From Streptomyces marianii (lineage in GTDB: Bacteria > Actinomycetota > Actinomycetes > Streptomycetales > Streptomycetaceae): a stretch of DNA of 64,000 nt. Below the pieces are notes generated by a model. That model was not told the DNA's origin. It saw only the letters and a program-made list of their open reading frames with translations, and did not search any database. Made by a program: the position numbers and the translations under genes. Positions 52,089-60,903 of this stretch are shown here, piece after piece. The stretch is from NCBI RefSeq assembly GCF_005795905.1, contig NZ_VAWE01000001.1, forward strand, positions 2,762,501-2,826,500. The letters are read 5' to 3'. How positions within the stretch are numbered: the stretch's first letter is position 1; every line of letters begins with the position of its first letter.

Positions 52089-52313
52089 GCGCCCCGCCCG
52101 CACAGGCACCGGCGGAAGCCCCGGCGGTCCGCCCCGCGGGCCGGGGCCGCCCTCCGTGGGCAGCCCCGGCCTGCGCGCTCCGACGGGTCCTCACTCCGGG
52201 CCTCCGCACCAGTCGTTGCCGTACCGATACGTGAGCCGGGGGTGACGCTGACGGAACGGTCGCCTAGATTGCCTGCGCGTTGCAGGTGATCACGACGGGA
52301 CGGGAGCCACACC

Positions 52314-54503
52314 ATGGCCGAGCCGGCACCATCGAACACATCCCAGCGGAGAACCACTCCGCGGTCCATCGCAGTCTGGGTCCTCGTCGCACTGGTGGGC
52401 GCGGCCGGCTGGAGCGTGCTCGCCCTCGCTCGGGGCGAGGAGGTCTCCGCCGTCTGGATGCTGGCGGCCGCGCTCGGGTCGTACGCCATCGGCTACCGGT
52501 TCTACGCGCGCTTCATCCAGTACCGCGTCCTCAAGGCCGACAGAACCCGCGCCACCCCCGCGGAACGCCTTGACAACGGTGTCGACTTCTACCCGACCGA
52601 CCGGCGGGTGCTCTTCGGCCACCACTTCGCGGCAATCGCCGGAGCCGGACCGCTGGTCGGACCGATCCTCGCCGCCCAGATGGGCTACCTCCCGGGCACG
52701 ATCTGGATCATCGTCGGCGTGATCTTCGCCGGCGCCGTCCAGGACATGGTCACGCTGTTCTTCTCCACTCGCCGCGACGGCCGTTCGCTCGGCCAGATGG
52801 CGCGGGACGAGATCGGTCCCTTCGGCGGCGTCGCGGCCCTGATCGCCGTCTTCGCCATCATGATCATCCTGCTGGCGGTGCTGGCGCTGGTGATCGTCAA
52901 CGCCCTGGCACACTCGCCGTGGGGTGTCTTCTCCATCGGCATGACGATCCCGATCGCCCTGTTCATGGGCGTCTACCTGCGGACGCTGCGGCCGGGCAGG
53001 GTCACCGAGGTCTCGGTCGTCGGCGTCGCTCTGCTGCTGCTCGCGATCATCGCGGGCGGCTGGGTCGCCGACTCCTCCCTGGCGGGCTTCTTCACCCTGG
53101 AGCCGAGCACCCTGGTCGTATGGATGGTGATCTACGGATTCCTGGCCTCCGTACTCCCGGTCTGGCTGCTGCTGGCGCCGCGCGACTACCTCTCCACCTT
53201 CATGAAGGTGGGCACCATCGTGCTCCTCGCGCTGGGCGTGGTCATCGCGATGCCGACGCTGAAGATGCCGGCCGTCACCGAGTTCGCGGGCAACGGCCAG
53301 GGACCGGTGTTCGCCGGCTCGCTGTTCCCGTTCGTCTTCATCACCATCGCGTGCGGTGCCCTCTCCGGCTTCCACTCCCTGGTCTCCTCGGGCACCACCC
53401 CGAAGATGATCCAGAAGGAGACCCAGATCCGGATGATCGGCTACGGCGCGATGCTGACCGAGTCGTTCGTCGCGGTGATGGCGATGATCTGCGCCTGCAT
53501 CCTCGACCCGGGACTGTACTTCGCGATCAACTCCCCCGCCGGGGTCGTCGGTACCACGGTGGACTCCGCCTCCCAGGCGGTCGCGAACCTCGGCTTCACC
53601 ATCTCCCCCGAGCAGTTGACGCAGGCCGCGAAGGACGTCGAGGAGGCGAGCCTGCTCTCCCGCACCGGTGGCGCGCCGACCTTCGCGCTCGGCATGTCGG
53701 AGATCTTCTCCGCCGTCATCGGCGGCGGTGGACTGAAGGCGTTCTGGTACCACTTCGCGATCATGTTCGAGGCACTGTTCATCCTCACCACGGTCGACGC
53801 GGGCACCCGGGTGGGCCGCTTCATGCTCCAGGACACGCTGGGCAACGTCTACAAGCCGATGAAGCAGGTCAGTTGGAAGCCGGGCGTCTGGTTCGCGAGC
53901 GCGGTGGTCGTCGGCGGCTGGGGCTACTTCCTCTGGGTCGGCGTGCACGACCCGCTCGGCGGAATCAACCAGCTCTTCCCGCTCTTCGGCATCGCCAACC
54001 AGCTCCTCGCGGCCGTCGCCCTGGCCGTCTGCACCACGCTGCTGGTGAAGTCCGGACGTCTCAAGTGGGCGTGGGTCACGGCCGTCCCGCTCGCCTGGGA
54101 CGCCACGGTCACCCTCACCGCCAGCTGGCAGAAGATCTTCTCCGGCGACCCGAAGGTGGGCTTCTTCGCCCAGCGCGACAAGTACCAGGCGGGCATCGAC
54201 TCCGGCGAGGTGCTGGCTCCGGCGAAGTCGATGGACGACATGCACACCATCGTCACCAACTCGACCGTCGACGGGGTGCTCTGCGCACTGTTCGCCCTGC
54301 TCATCGTGGTGGTCCTGGCCGACGCCGGCCGGGTCTGCTTCAAGGCGGTCAGCGAGCCCGAGACCGTCCGGCTCGCCGAGGTCCCGTACGTCGAGTCGAA
54401 ACTGGTCGCGCCCGCCGGGCTGTTCCCGACCAAGGAGGAGAAGGCGGAGCTCGCGGCGGTCGGTGCGGGCGCCGAGGCTGCGGGCACGGCAAGGCGTGAG
54501 TAG
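52314..54503 (+). CDS. cstA: Carbon starvation protein CstA (peptide/pyruvate transporter)
   Basis: A 729-residue membrane protein of the CstA family with around 16-18 hydrophobic segments. Family signatures include NGVDFYPTDRRVLFGHHFA, AGAGPLVGPILAAQMGYLPG and CGALSGFHSLVSSGTTPKM. Members take up peptides or pyruvate when carbon is scarce. The ATG at 52314 has a GGGAG site. A YbdD-family small gene follows by ten bases, as is typical. No CRP-like site was seen. Confidence 0.93.
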   Translation: MAEPAPSNTSQRRTTPRSIAVWVLVALVGAAGWSVLALARGEEVSAVWMLAAALGSYAIGYRFYARFIQYRVLKADRTRATPAERLDNGVDFYPTDRRVLFGHHFAAIAGAGPLVGPILAAQMGYLPGTIWIIVGVIFAGAVQDMVTLFFSTRRDGRSLGQMARDEIGPFGGVAALIAVFAIMIILLAVLALVIVNALAHSPWGVFSIGMTIPIALFMGVYLRTLRPGRVTEVSVVGVALLLLAIIAGGWVADSSLAGFFTLEPSTLVVWMVIYGFLASVLPVWLLLAPRDYLSTFMKVGTIVLLALGVVIAMPTLKMPAVTEFAGNGQGPVFAGSLFPFVFITIACGALSGFHSLVSSGTTPKMIQKETQIRMIGYGAMLTESFVAVMAMICACILDPGLYFAINSPAGVVGTTVDSASQAVANLGFTISPEQLTQAAKDVEEASLLSRTGGAPTFALGMSEIFSAVIGGGGLKAFWYHFAIMFEALFILTTVDAGTRVGRFMLQDTLGNVYKPMKQVSWKPGVWFASAVVVGGWGYFLWVGVHDPLGGINQLFPLFGIANQLLAAVALAVCTTLLVKSGRLKWAWVTAVPLAWDATVTLTASWQKIFSGDPKVGFFAQRDKYQAGIDSGEVLAPAKSMDDMHTIVTNSTVDGVLCALFALLIVVVLADAGRVCFKAVSEPETVRLAEVPYVESKLVAPAGLFPTKEEKAELAAVGAGAEAAGTARRE

Positions 54504-54513
54504 CGTGGGAGTC

Positions 54514-54720
54514 ATGGCTGCGGTGAGCGGAGTACGGCGGGCGGTGGACTGGGTCCGCTGGTACGTGCGCGAGGTCTCGGGCGAGTCGGTGTACGACCGT
54601 TACGTGACCCATGCACGGTCGCACGACCCCGACGCGGAGGTCATGTCCCGCCGCGAGTTCGAACGCCGCCGCATGGACGAGCGGGAGTCGGACCCCCGCA
54701 AGGGATTCCGCTGCTGCTGA
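54514..54720 (+). CDS. YbdD/YjiX-family small protein
   Basis: A 68-residue protein with VDWVRWYVREVSGESVYDRY and SRREFERRRMDERESDPRKG, ending FRCC. This matches the YbdD/YjiX (Sel_put) family, the near-constant partner of CstA-type transporters and probably an accessory for transport. ATG 54514 has a GGGAG site. Co-transcribed with cstA and followed by a strong terminator. Confidence 0.88.
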   Translation: MAAVSGVRRAVDWVRWYVREVSGESVYDRYVTHARSHDPDAEVMSRREFERRRMDERESDPRKGFRCC

Positions 54721-54743
54721 ACGCCCCCGCCGGCGGACGCACA

Positions 54744-54780
54744 CGGGCCTCCGCGTTCCCTCCGGGAACGCGGAGGCCCG
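54744..54780 (+). terminator. Terminator of the cstA operon
   Basis: A perfect 17-base-pair stem (CGGGCCTCCGCGTTCCC and complement, 3-base loop) lies 24 bases after the YbdD gene. Confidence 0.85.
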
Positions 54781-54886
54781 TCGCCGTGACCGTGGAGCCC
54801 TCGGCCCGGCTTCGCACGGACGCCCGGACCGGCCGGCCACCCGTGCCCGCCCGCCACGCGTGCCCTGGGCCCCGAGCGGGGCCACG

Positions 54887-54934
54887 ACACAACATGTGGG
54901 GGGTTCCGCAACTCACCGCCCCCACATGTATGCT
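54887..54934 (+). promoter_or_regulatory. Paired NrdR boxes upstream of nrdAB
   Basis: Two ACATGT-centred sites lie at 54887-54902 (ACACAACATGTGGGGG) and 54919-54934. Their centres are exactly 32 bases apart, about three helical turns, the spacing typical of NrdR box pairs. The first matches the left half of the NrdR consensus (ACACWATA) at seven of eight positions; the second is weaker. NrdR represses ribonucleotide reductase genes according to ATP/dATP level. The nrdAB promoter should overlap. Confidence 0.7.
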
Positions 54935-54939
54935 CATGC

Positions 54940-55053
54940 TCGCTGTCGCCGCAGGGGAATCCGGTGGGAATCCGGAACTGTCCCGCAACGGTGTGACGGC
55001 GTGCGCGGGGCCTGTTCCAGGTCCTCGTACGCCCGTGAGTCCGAGGACCTGCC
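54940..55053 (+). ncRNA. Cobalamin (B12) riboswitch of nrdAB
   Basis: The conserved core is clear: GCAGGGGAATCCGGTG at 54951-54966, GGAATCCGGAACTGTC to 54982, CCGCAACGGTGTGA to 54996, and the closing GAGTCCGAGGACCTGCC at 55036-55052. These are the P3-P6 boxes of the B12 riboswitch. An AdoCbl-sensing riboswitch in front of the class I nrdABS operon is known in S. coelicolor, where B12 turns the oxygen-dependent reductase off in favour of the B12-dependent enzyme. Downstream hairpins (55054-55073, 55115-55131) may be the switching elements. Confidence 0.92.
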
Positions 55054-55196
55054 GACGGTGCGCCCGGACCGTCCGGCTCGGGTGCCCAGACGTCCGGGCC
55101 TCGCGGAATAGGCCGGTGGACGCGGTCCACCCTGCCCGGGTGTGCGTCCGTGCCCCCTGCCCCGCCGGCCCTCAGCCGAGCGAGGGAGAGCACCCC

Positions 55197-57575
55197 GTGA
55201 CCATCGCGCCGCCCGATCCTGCTTCAGCGCAGCTCGCCGACGGACCAGGCACCGCGCTCCTGCGGACCCTGACCGAGCTCACCGCGGACCTGCCCGACGC
55301 CGACCCCGGCCGGGTCGCCGCCGCCGCCCTCCGGGGCCGGCACGCGGGCTCGGACGAGGCCGAACTGCGCGAACTGGCCACGGAGGCGGCCGCCGGCCTG
55401 ATCTCCGAGGACCCGGCGTACTCCCGGCTCGCGGCCCGGCTGCTCACCCTCACCATCGCGGAGGAGGCGGCCGGGCAGGGGGCGACCGCGTTCTCCGCCT
55501 CCATCGCCGTCGGAAGCCGCGAAGGACTGATCGCGGACCGCACGGCCGCGTTCGTGCGGGCCCACGCCCGGCGCCTCGACTCGCTGGTCGACCCGGCCGC
55601 CGACGACCGCTTCGGGTACTTCGGCCTGCGCACCCTCTACAGCCGCTATCTGCTCCGGCACCCCATCACCCGCGAGGTCATCGAGACCCCGCAGTACTTC
55701 ATGCTGCGCGTCGCCTGCGGTCTCGCCGAGGACGAGTCCCCGCGCGCGCTGGACGAAGTGGCCTCCCTCTACGGGCTGATGAGCCGCCTCGACTACCTGC
55801 CGTCCTCCCCCACGCTCTTCAACTCCGGCACCCGGCACCCCCAGATGTCGTCCTGCTACCTGCTGGACTCGCCGCTGGACGAGCTGGACTCCATCTATGA
55901 GCGCTACCACCAGGTGGCACGGCTCTCGAAGCACGCCGGCGGCATCGGGCTGTCGTACTCCCGCATCCGCTCCCGCGGTTCGCTCATCCGCGGCACCAAC
56001 GGGCACTCCAACGGCATCGTGCCCTTCCTCCGCACACTGGACTCGTCGGTGGCGGCCGTCAACCAGGGAGGCCGGCGCAAGGGCGCGGCCTGCGTCTACC
56101 TGGAGACGTGGCACGCGGACATCGAGGAGTTCCTGGAGCTGCGCGACAACACGGGCGAGGAGGCGCGCCGCACGCACAACCTCAACCTGGCGCACTGGAT
56201 CCCCGACGAGTTCATGCGCCGGGTGAACGCCGACGCCGAGTGGTCGCTGTTCTCCCCCGCGGACGTGCCCGACCTCGTGGACCTCTGGGGCGACGACTTC
56301 GACGCCGCCTACCGCAGGGCGGAGGCCGCCGGGCTCGCCCGCCGCACCATCCCCGCCCGTGAGCTCTACGGGCGCATGATGCGCACCCTCGCCCAGACCG
56401 GAAACGGCTGGATGACCTTCAAGGACGCCTCCAACCGCACCGCCAACCAGACCGCGGAGCCCGGCACCGTCGTCCACTCCTCCAACCTCTGCACCGAGAT
56501 CATCGAGGTCACGGACGACGGCGAGACCGCCGTGTGCAACCTCGGCTCGGTCAACCTCGGCGCGTTCGTGGTGCGGGACGCCGCCGACGGCGAGGACGTG
56601 ATCGACTGGGAGCGGCTGGACGACACCGTCCGCACCGCCGTCACCTTCCTCGACCGGGTGGTCGACATCAACTTCTACCCGACCGAACAGGCCGGCCGCT
56701 CCAACGCCAAGTGGCGCCCGGTGGGCCTCGGCGCCATGGGCCTCCAGGACGTGTTCTTCAGCCTGCGCATGCCCTTCGACTCCGCCGAGGCGAAGGCCCT
56801 GTCGACGCGGATCGCGGAGCGGATCATGCTGGCCGCCTACGAGGCGTCCTGCGACCTCGCGGAGCGCAACGGGCCACTCCCGGCCTGGGAGCGGACCCGC
56901 ACCGCCCGCGGGGTGCTGCACCCCGACCACTACGACGCCGAGCTCGCCTGGCCGGAGCGCTGGGCCGCACTGCGCGGGCGCGTCGCCGCCACCGGCCTGC
57001 GCAACTCGCTCCTCCTCGCGATCGCGCCGACGGCGACGATCGCGTCGATCGCGGGTGTGTACGAGTGCATCGAGCCGCAGGTCTCCAACCTCTTCAAGCG
57101 CGAGACGTTGTCGGGCGAGTTCCTCCAGGTGAACTCCTATCTGGTGGACGACCTGAAGAAGCTCGGCGTCTGGGACGCGCAGACGCGTGAGGCGCTGCGC
57201 GACTCGGGCGGCTCGGTGCAGGGCCTGAACTGGATCCCCGCGGAGGTCCGGGCGTTGTACCGCACCGCCTGGGAGATCCCCCAGCGCGGCCTGATCGACA
57301 TGGCGGCGGCGCGCACGCCGTTCCTCGACCAGTCCCAGTCGCTGAACCTGTTCCTGGAGACGCCGACCATCGGCAAGCTCTCCTCGATGTACGCGTACGC
57401 GTGGAAGCAGGGCCTGAAGACCACGTACTACCTGCGTTCCCGTCCCGCGACCAGGATCGCCCGCGCCGCCTCGGGCGCGGCGCCGGCCGCCGCCATCCCC
57501 GTCCAGCAGGCCGCCGACCCCGATGCCGTCGCCTGCTCCCTGGAGAACCCGGAGTCCTGCGAGGCCTGCCAGTAG
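55197..57575 (+). CDS. nrdA: Class Ia ribonucleotide reductase, large subunit NrdA
   Basis: A 792-residue enzyme that reduces ribonucleoside diphosphates. SSCYLLDSPLDEL carries one redox Cys, NLCTEIIEV the radical Cys with Asn and Glu, AVCNLGSVNLGAF the partner Cys, and TTYYLRSR the Tyr pair of the radical pathway. The C-terminus ends SCEACQ for thioredoxin-type reduction. GTG 55197 has a GGGAG site and a 5' leader with the riboswitch. The first ~90 residues are shorter and less conserved than a full ATP-cone, so allosteric activity control may differ. Confidence 0.94.
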   Translation: MTIAPPDPASAQLADGPGTALLRTLTELTADLPDADPGRVAAAALRGRHAGSDEAELRELATEAAAGLISEDPAYSRLAARLLTLTIAEEAAGQGATAFSASIAVGSREGLIADRTAAFVRAHARRLDSLVDPAADDRFGYFGLRTLYSRYLLRHPITREVIETPQYFMLRVACGLAEDESPRALDEVASLYGLMSRLDYLPSSPTLFNSGTRHPQMSSCYLLDSPLDELDSIYERYHQVARLSKHAGGIGLSYSRIRSRGSLIRGTNGHSNGIVPFLRTLDSSVAAVNQGGRRKGAACVYLETWHADIEEFLELRDNTGEEARRTHNLNLAHWIPDEFMRRVNADAEWSLFSPADVPDLVDLWGDDFDAAYRRAEAAGLARRTIPARELYGRMMRTLAQTGNGWMTFKDASNRTANQTAEPGTVVHSSNLCTEIIEVTDDGETAVCNLGSVNLGAFVVRDAADGEDVIDWERLDDTVRTAVTFLDRVVDINFYPTEQAGRSNAKWRPVGLGAMGLQDVFFSLRMPFDSAEAKALSTRIAERIMLAAYEASCDLAERNGPLPAWERTRTARGVLHPDHYDAELAWPERWAALRGRVAATGLRNSLLLAIAPTATIASIAGVYECIEPQVSNLFKRETLSGEFLQVNSYLVDDLKKLGVWDAQTREALRDSGGSVQGLNWIPAEVRALYRTAWEIPQRGLIDMAAARTPFLDQSQSLNLFLETPTIGKLSSMYAYAWKQGLKTTYYLRSRPATRIARAASGAAPAAAIPVQQAADPDAVACSLENPESCEACQ

Positions 57576-57630
57576 CTCCGCCCGCCATCCGCACACCACC
57601 GCTGGAGGACGGCGCCCCGCGCCGACTGCT

Positions 57631-58638
57631 ATGAACGACAAGAACCTGCTCGACCCGGGCTTCGAGCTGACGCTGCGCCCGATGCGCTACCCGGATTTCT
57701 ACGACCGCTACCGGGACGCCATCAAGAACACCTGGACGGTGGAGGAGGTCGACCTCCACTCGGACGTCGCCGACCTCGCCAAGCTCACCCCGGGCGAGCA
57801 GCACCTGATCGGTCGCCTGGTCGCCTTCTTCGCGACCGGCGACTCGATCGTCGCGAACAACCTCGTGCTGACGCTGTACAAGCACATCAACTCCCCCGAG
57901 GCGCGCCTGTACCTGTCGCGGCAGCTCTTCGAGGAAGCCGTGCACGTCCAGTTCTATCTGACGCTGCTGGACACCTATCTGCCCGATCCCGAGGACCGCG
58001 CCGCGGCCTTCGCCGCGGTGGAGAACATCCCGTCGATCCGGGAGAAGGCCCAGTTCTGCTTCCGGTGGATGGACTCGGTCGAGAAGATCGACCGGCTGGA
58101 GACGCAGGCCGACCGCCGCCGCTTCCTGCTGAACCTGATCTGCTTCGCGGCCTGCATCGAGGGACTGTTCTTCTACGGGGCCTTCGCCTATGTGTACTGG
58201 TTCCGTTCGCGGGGTCTGCTGCACGGGCTGGCGACCGGGACGAACTGGGTGTTCCGGGACGAGACCATGCACATGGACTTCGCGTTCGAGGTCGTGGACA
58301 CGGTCCGCAAGGAGGAGCCGGAGCTCTTCGACGACGCGCTCGGCCAGCAGGTCACGGACATGCTGAAGGAGGCGGTCGAGGCGGAGCTGCAGTTCGCCCG
58401 CGACCTGTGCGGCGACGGTCTGCCGGGAATGAACACCGAGTCGATGCGCGAGTACCTGGAATGCGTCGCCGACCAGCGGCTGAGCCGGCTCGGCTTCGCC
58501 CCGGTGTTCGGCTCCCGGAACCCCTTCTCCTTCATGGAGCTGCAGGGCGTGCAGGAACTGACGAACTTCTTCGAGCGCCGGCCGTCGGCGTACCAGGTCG
58601 CCGTGGAGGGCACGGTCGATCTGGACGAGGACTTCTGA
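57631..58638 (+). CDS. nrdB: Class Ia ribonucleotide reductase, small subunit NrdB
   Basis: A 335-residue di-iron protein that holds the tyrosyl radical. Metal ligands are Asp71 (FFATGDSIVANN), Glu102 and His105, and the radical Tyr109, all in LFEEAVHVQFYLTLLD. FRDETMHMDFAFE gives the second set. The Tyr makes it class Ia, not the Tyr-less Ic. ATG 57631; the nearest GGAGG is unusually far upstream (about 22 bases), so translation may rely on coupling. A strong terminator follows directly, leaving no room for the nrdS gene found third in S. coelicolor. Confidence 0.94.
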   Translation: MNDKNLLDPGFELTLRPMRYPDFYDRYRDAIKNTWTVEEVDLHSDVADLAKLTPGEQHLIGRLVAFFATGDSIVANNLVLTLYKHINSPEARLYLSRQLFEEAVHVQFYLTLLDTYLPDPEDRAAAFAAVENIPSIREKAQFCFRWMDSVEKIDRLETQADRRRFLLNLICFAACIEGLFFYGAFAYVYWFRSRGLLHGLATGTNWVFRDETMHMDFAFEVVDTVRKEEPELFDDALGQQVTDMLKEAVEAELQFARDLCGDGLPGMNTESMREYLECVADQRLSRLGFAPVFGSRNPFSFMELQGVQELTNFFERRPSAYQVAVEGTVDLDEDF

Positions 58639-58664
58639 GGACGGCGCCCGGCGGAGCCGGGTGT

Positions 58665-58709
58665 ACGGGCGGGTGCCCGGACCGCGGATCGGTCCGGGCA
58701 CCCGCCCGT
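58665..58709 (+). terminator. Terminator of nrdAB
   Basis: A perfect 19-base-pair stem (ACGGGCGGGTGCCCGGACC and complement, 7-base loop) lies 26 bases after nrdB. Confidence 0.9.
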
Positions 58710-59086
58710 GTCGTCGTCGCGTCGTTCCGCCCGGCGCGGCCCACGGGACGGGCTCACCCGTCGCCTCGGCCGCCGAGCCCGCCGTTCGGATCCCGCAGCC
58801 GGACGCCGACCAGAAGCGGCTCGCACGGCGGTCGACGTGCGTGGGGTCGCCGTGGCCCGGACAGCCGGGGCCGAGGATGCCGTTGAAGCCGTGGTCGCGG
58901 GCCTGCCGGGCGAGGATGCACAGCGAGTGCGGGCCGCGGCGCCCAGGTCCGCCGACGCGCGTCAACAGGGCTCGGGAAGCCGTCATCTGCCGGCCCGGTG
59001 GCGGTAACGCCCGCACCCCGCCACCGTGTTCGGGGCGGGGCGCGGGCAGGAACTCCCGACGTGCCGGAACGGCCGTCGGACGCGGG
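58710..59086. other. Gene-free stretch after nrdAB
   Basis: Part of a 448-base gap between nrdB and def. A minus-strand frame from 58986 has high third-position G/C but no stop within the gap, no ribosome binding site and no family match. Nothing supportable was found. Confidence 0.45.
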
Positions 59087-59716
59087 TCAGTCGTTGGGCA
59101 CCGTCTCGTAGCGCGGCGTTCCCTCCGCCATCTGCCGCAGCGCGTCCTTGCGGTCCCGCTTCGACAGCCGGTCGATGTAGAGCCGGCCGTACAGGTGGTC
59201 CGTCTCGTGCTGCAGGCAGCGCGCGAAGTAGCCGGTGCCGCGCACCTTGATCGGCCTGCCCTCGGCATCCTGGCCGTGCACCTCGGCGTAGTCCGGGCGG
59301 GCGAGCGACGCGTACGCCGTCGGGACCGACAGGCAGCCCTCGTTGGAGTCGTCGAGGGCCCGGCGCTCCGGCGGCAACTCCTGGAGCACCGGGTTGCACA
59401 CGACGCCCACGTGGCGCGCGCCCTCGTCGTCCGGGCAGTCGTAGACGAAGACCTTGAGGTCCACGCCGATCTGGTTGGCGGCCAGGCCCACGCCCTCGGC
59501 CGCCCGCTGGCTGGCGAACATGTCGTCGATCAGCGCCGCGAGCTTGTCGTCGAACTCGGTGACGTCCTGGCACTCCTTGTGGAGCACCGGATTGCCGACG
59601 ACGGTGATGGGACGGGCACTGCCCCGCTCACGGTACGCCTGCTCGCGCTCCTCGCAGTCCTCCGTGTCGACGACGAAGCCGTCGTTGGTCTGCTCGTCCG
59701 TCTCCTGCTGCGCCAT
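59087..59716 (-). CDS. def: Peptide deformylase
   Basis: A 209-residue metalloenzyme that removes the formyl group from new proteins. The three family motifs are [29 protein letters not shown] (Cys metal ligand) and [11 protein letters not shown] (two His and catalytic Glu). An acidic ~35-residue N-terminal extension ([18 protein letters not shown]) precedes the fold. Streptomyces usually have several deformylases, so this may be one of two or more. ATG 59716. Confidence 0.93.
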   Translation of the reverse strand: MAQQETDEQTNDGFVVDTEDCEEREQAYRERGSARPITVVGNPVLHKECQDVTEFDDKLAALIDDMFASQRAAEGVGLAANQIGVDLKVFVYDCPDDEGARHVGVVCNPVLQELPPERRALDDSNEGCLSVPTAYASLARPDYAEVHGQDAEGRPIKVRGTGYFARCLQHETDHLYGRLYIDRLSKRDRKDALRQMAEGTPRYETVPND

Positions 59717-59782
59717 TTCCGCCGTAAGCCTTCCTCAAAACCGTCTCGATGACCCGTACAGCCTACGGCCCGGCGGCAGTGG

Positions 59783-60814
59783 TCAGCAGACTTCCTCGAG
59801 ATCGCGCCACTCGCGGCTGTCGGGGCTGTCCGCCACCCAGCCGTCGAGGAGACCTCGGACGAGCGCGGCGGGGGCGGCGATTCCGCACTCCCGCTCCGGC
59901 ACCCACAGCTCACCGGCCGTGCGGTGGCCCAGCGGACCGGGATGGCCCGGCTCGCTGTGGTCGTGCGGATCCAGGTGCTCCCCGTCCCCCTCGGCACTCG
60001 GCATCACGCCCTCGGAACAGGCCCGGCAGAGCAGCCGCACCGACGAGGACCAGTCCTCGGCCGCGAATCCGGCGTCGGCGGCCAGTCGCTCCAGCGCGTC
60101 CCGGTCCTCCTCGGTCGCCGCCTCCAGCAGCACCACCCAGGTCGGCACGGGCGAGGGAGCCCAGAGCTCGATCTCGTCGAAGACGGGGAAGCTGTGCCCG
60201 GCGGCGGTGGTGCGTTCGCCGTGCGGGACGCCGTCGTGGAGGACGACCTCCCCCCAGCGCCGGCCGGACGACGGCAGCGGGATCGACAGCACCTCTATCC
60301 GCGCGGGGTCGAGCCTGCGGCCCCACACGACCTCGGCCTCACCCTCGGGCGACAGCCGCACGGCGGCACTGCCCAGCTCCATGCCGACCGGCTCCGCCCC
60401 GCCGCCCGCGGCCCGGGGGCCGCCGGGCACCTTCAGCCCGTAGGCCTGCCAGGCACGCCGGGCCAGCGGCCAGTCCTGCAGGGCGGTGGCGGCGATCCCC
60501 ACGTTCCACCAGTCGGGGGCACCCGTCTCCTTGTCCAGCAGGGCGACGGCCCGCAGGCCCGCCGCACGAGCCTGCTCCCAGTCGTGGCGGAACTTGTGGA
60601 GGAGGGCCAGGTTGAACCAGGACTCGGAGAGCCAGGGCTCCAGGTCCGCGGCGCGCGTCAGCAGCGCGCCCGCGTCCTCGTACCGGCCGTCGCCGATCAG
60701 CGTGAACGCGCGGTCGGTGGCCTGCCGCCAAGAGGCGGAGGGCCGATGCCGTACCTTCCCGAAGATCCTCACGATTCCCGCCTGCCGGTCGCTCGGGTCA
60801 CTGCCCCCGGACAT
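59783..60814 (-). CDS. Tetratricopeptide-repeat protein
   Basis: A 343-residue soluble protein. Residues about 25-125 form TPR-like helices (RAFTLIGDGRYEDAGALLTRA, ESWFNLALLHKFRHDWEQA, WWNVGIAATALQDWPLARRA). The rest contains beta-rich sequence, a Cys pair (LLCRACSEG) and an acidic/His segment (EHLDPHDHSEPGH) that could bind metal. It is conserved in Streptomyces near rsrA, but the function is unknown. ATG 60814; divergent neighbours absent, def lies 66 bases downstream on the same strand. Confidence 0.75.
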   Translation of the reverse strand: MSGGSDPSDRQAGIVRIFGKVRHRPSASWRQATDRAFTLIGDGRYEDAGALLTRAADLEPWLSESWFNLALLHKFRHDWEQARAAGLRAVALLDKETGAPDWWNVGIAATALQDWPLARRAWQAYGLKVPGGPRAAGGGAEPVGMELGSAAVRLSPEGEAEVVWGRRLDPARIEVLSIPLPSSGRRWGEVVLHDGVPHGERTTAAGHSFPVFDEIELWAPSPVPTWVVLLEAATEEDRDALERLAADAGFAAEDWSSSVRLLCRACSEGVMPSAEGDGEHLDPHDHSEPGHPGPLGHRTAGELWVPERECGIAAPAALVRGLLDGWVADSPDSREWRDLEEVC

Positions 60815-60903
60815 TGCCTCAGCGTCTGTGTGCCGCTGTCTCTCGGTGCTCCTTCTTTCGCATCCAACCATGCCCGGTCGGACGCCCGCTCATTACCCAT
60901 GGG

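Noticed and set aside
52290..54515. 741-codon minus-strand frame opposite cstA
   Set aside because: It exactly mirrors cstA. Its product is a charged low-complexity sequence with no ribosome binding site.
55224..57641. 805-codon minus-strand frame opposite nrdA
   Set aside because: Antisense shadow of the clearly conserved nrdA gene.
58710..58986. Minus-strand frame MTASRALLTRVGG with high third-position G/C after nrdB
   Set aside because: It has no stop before running through the terminator and antisense to nrdB, no ribosome binding site, and no recognisable family.
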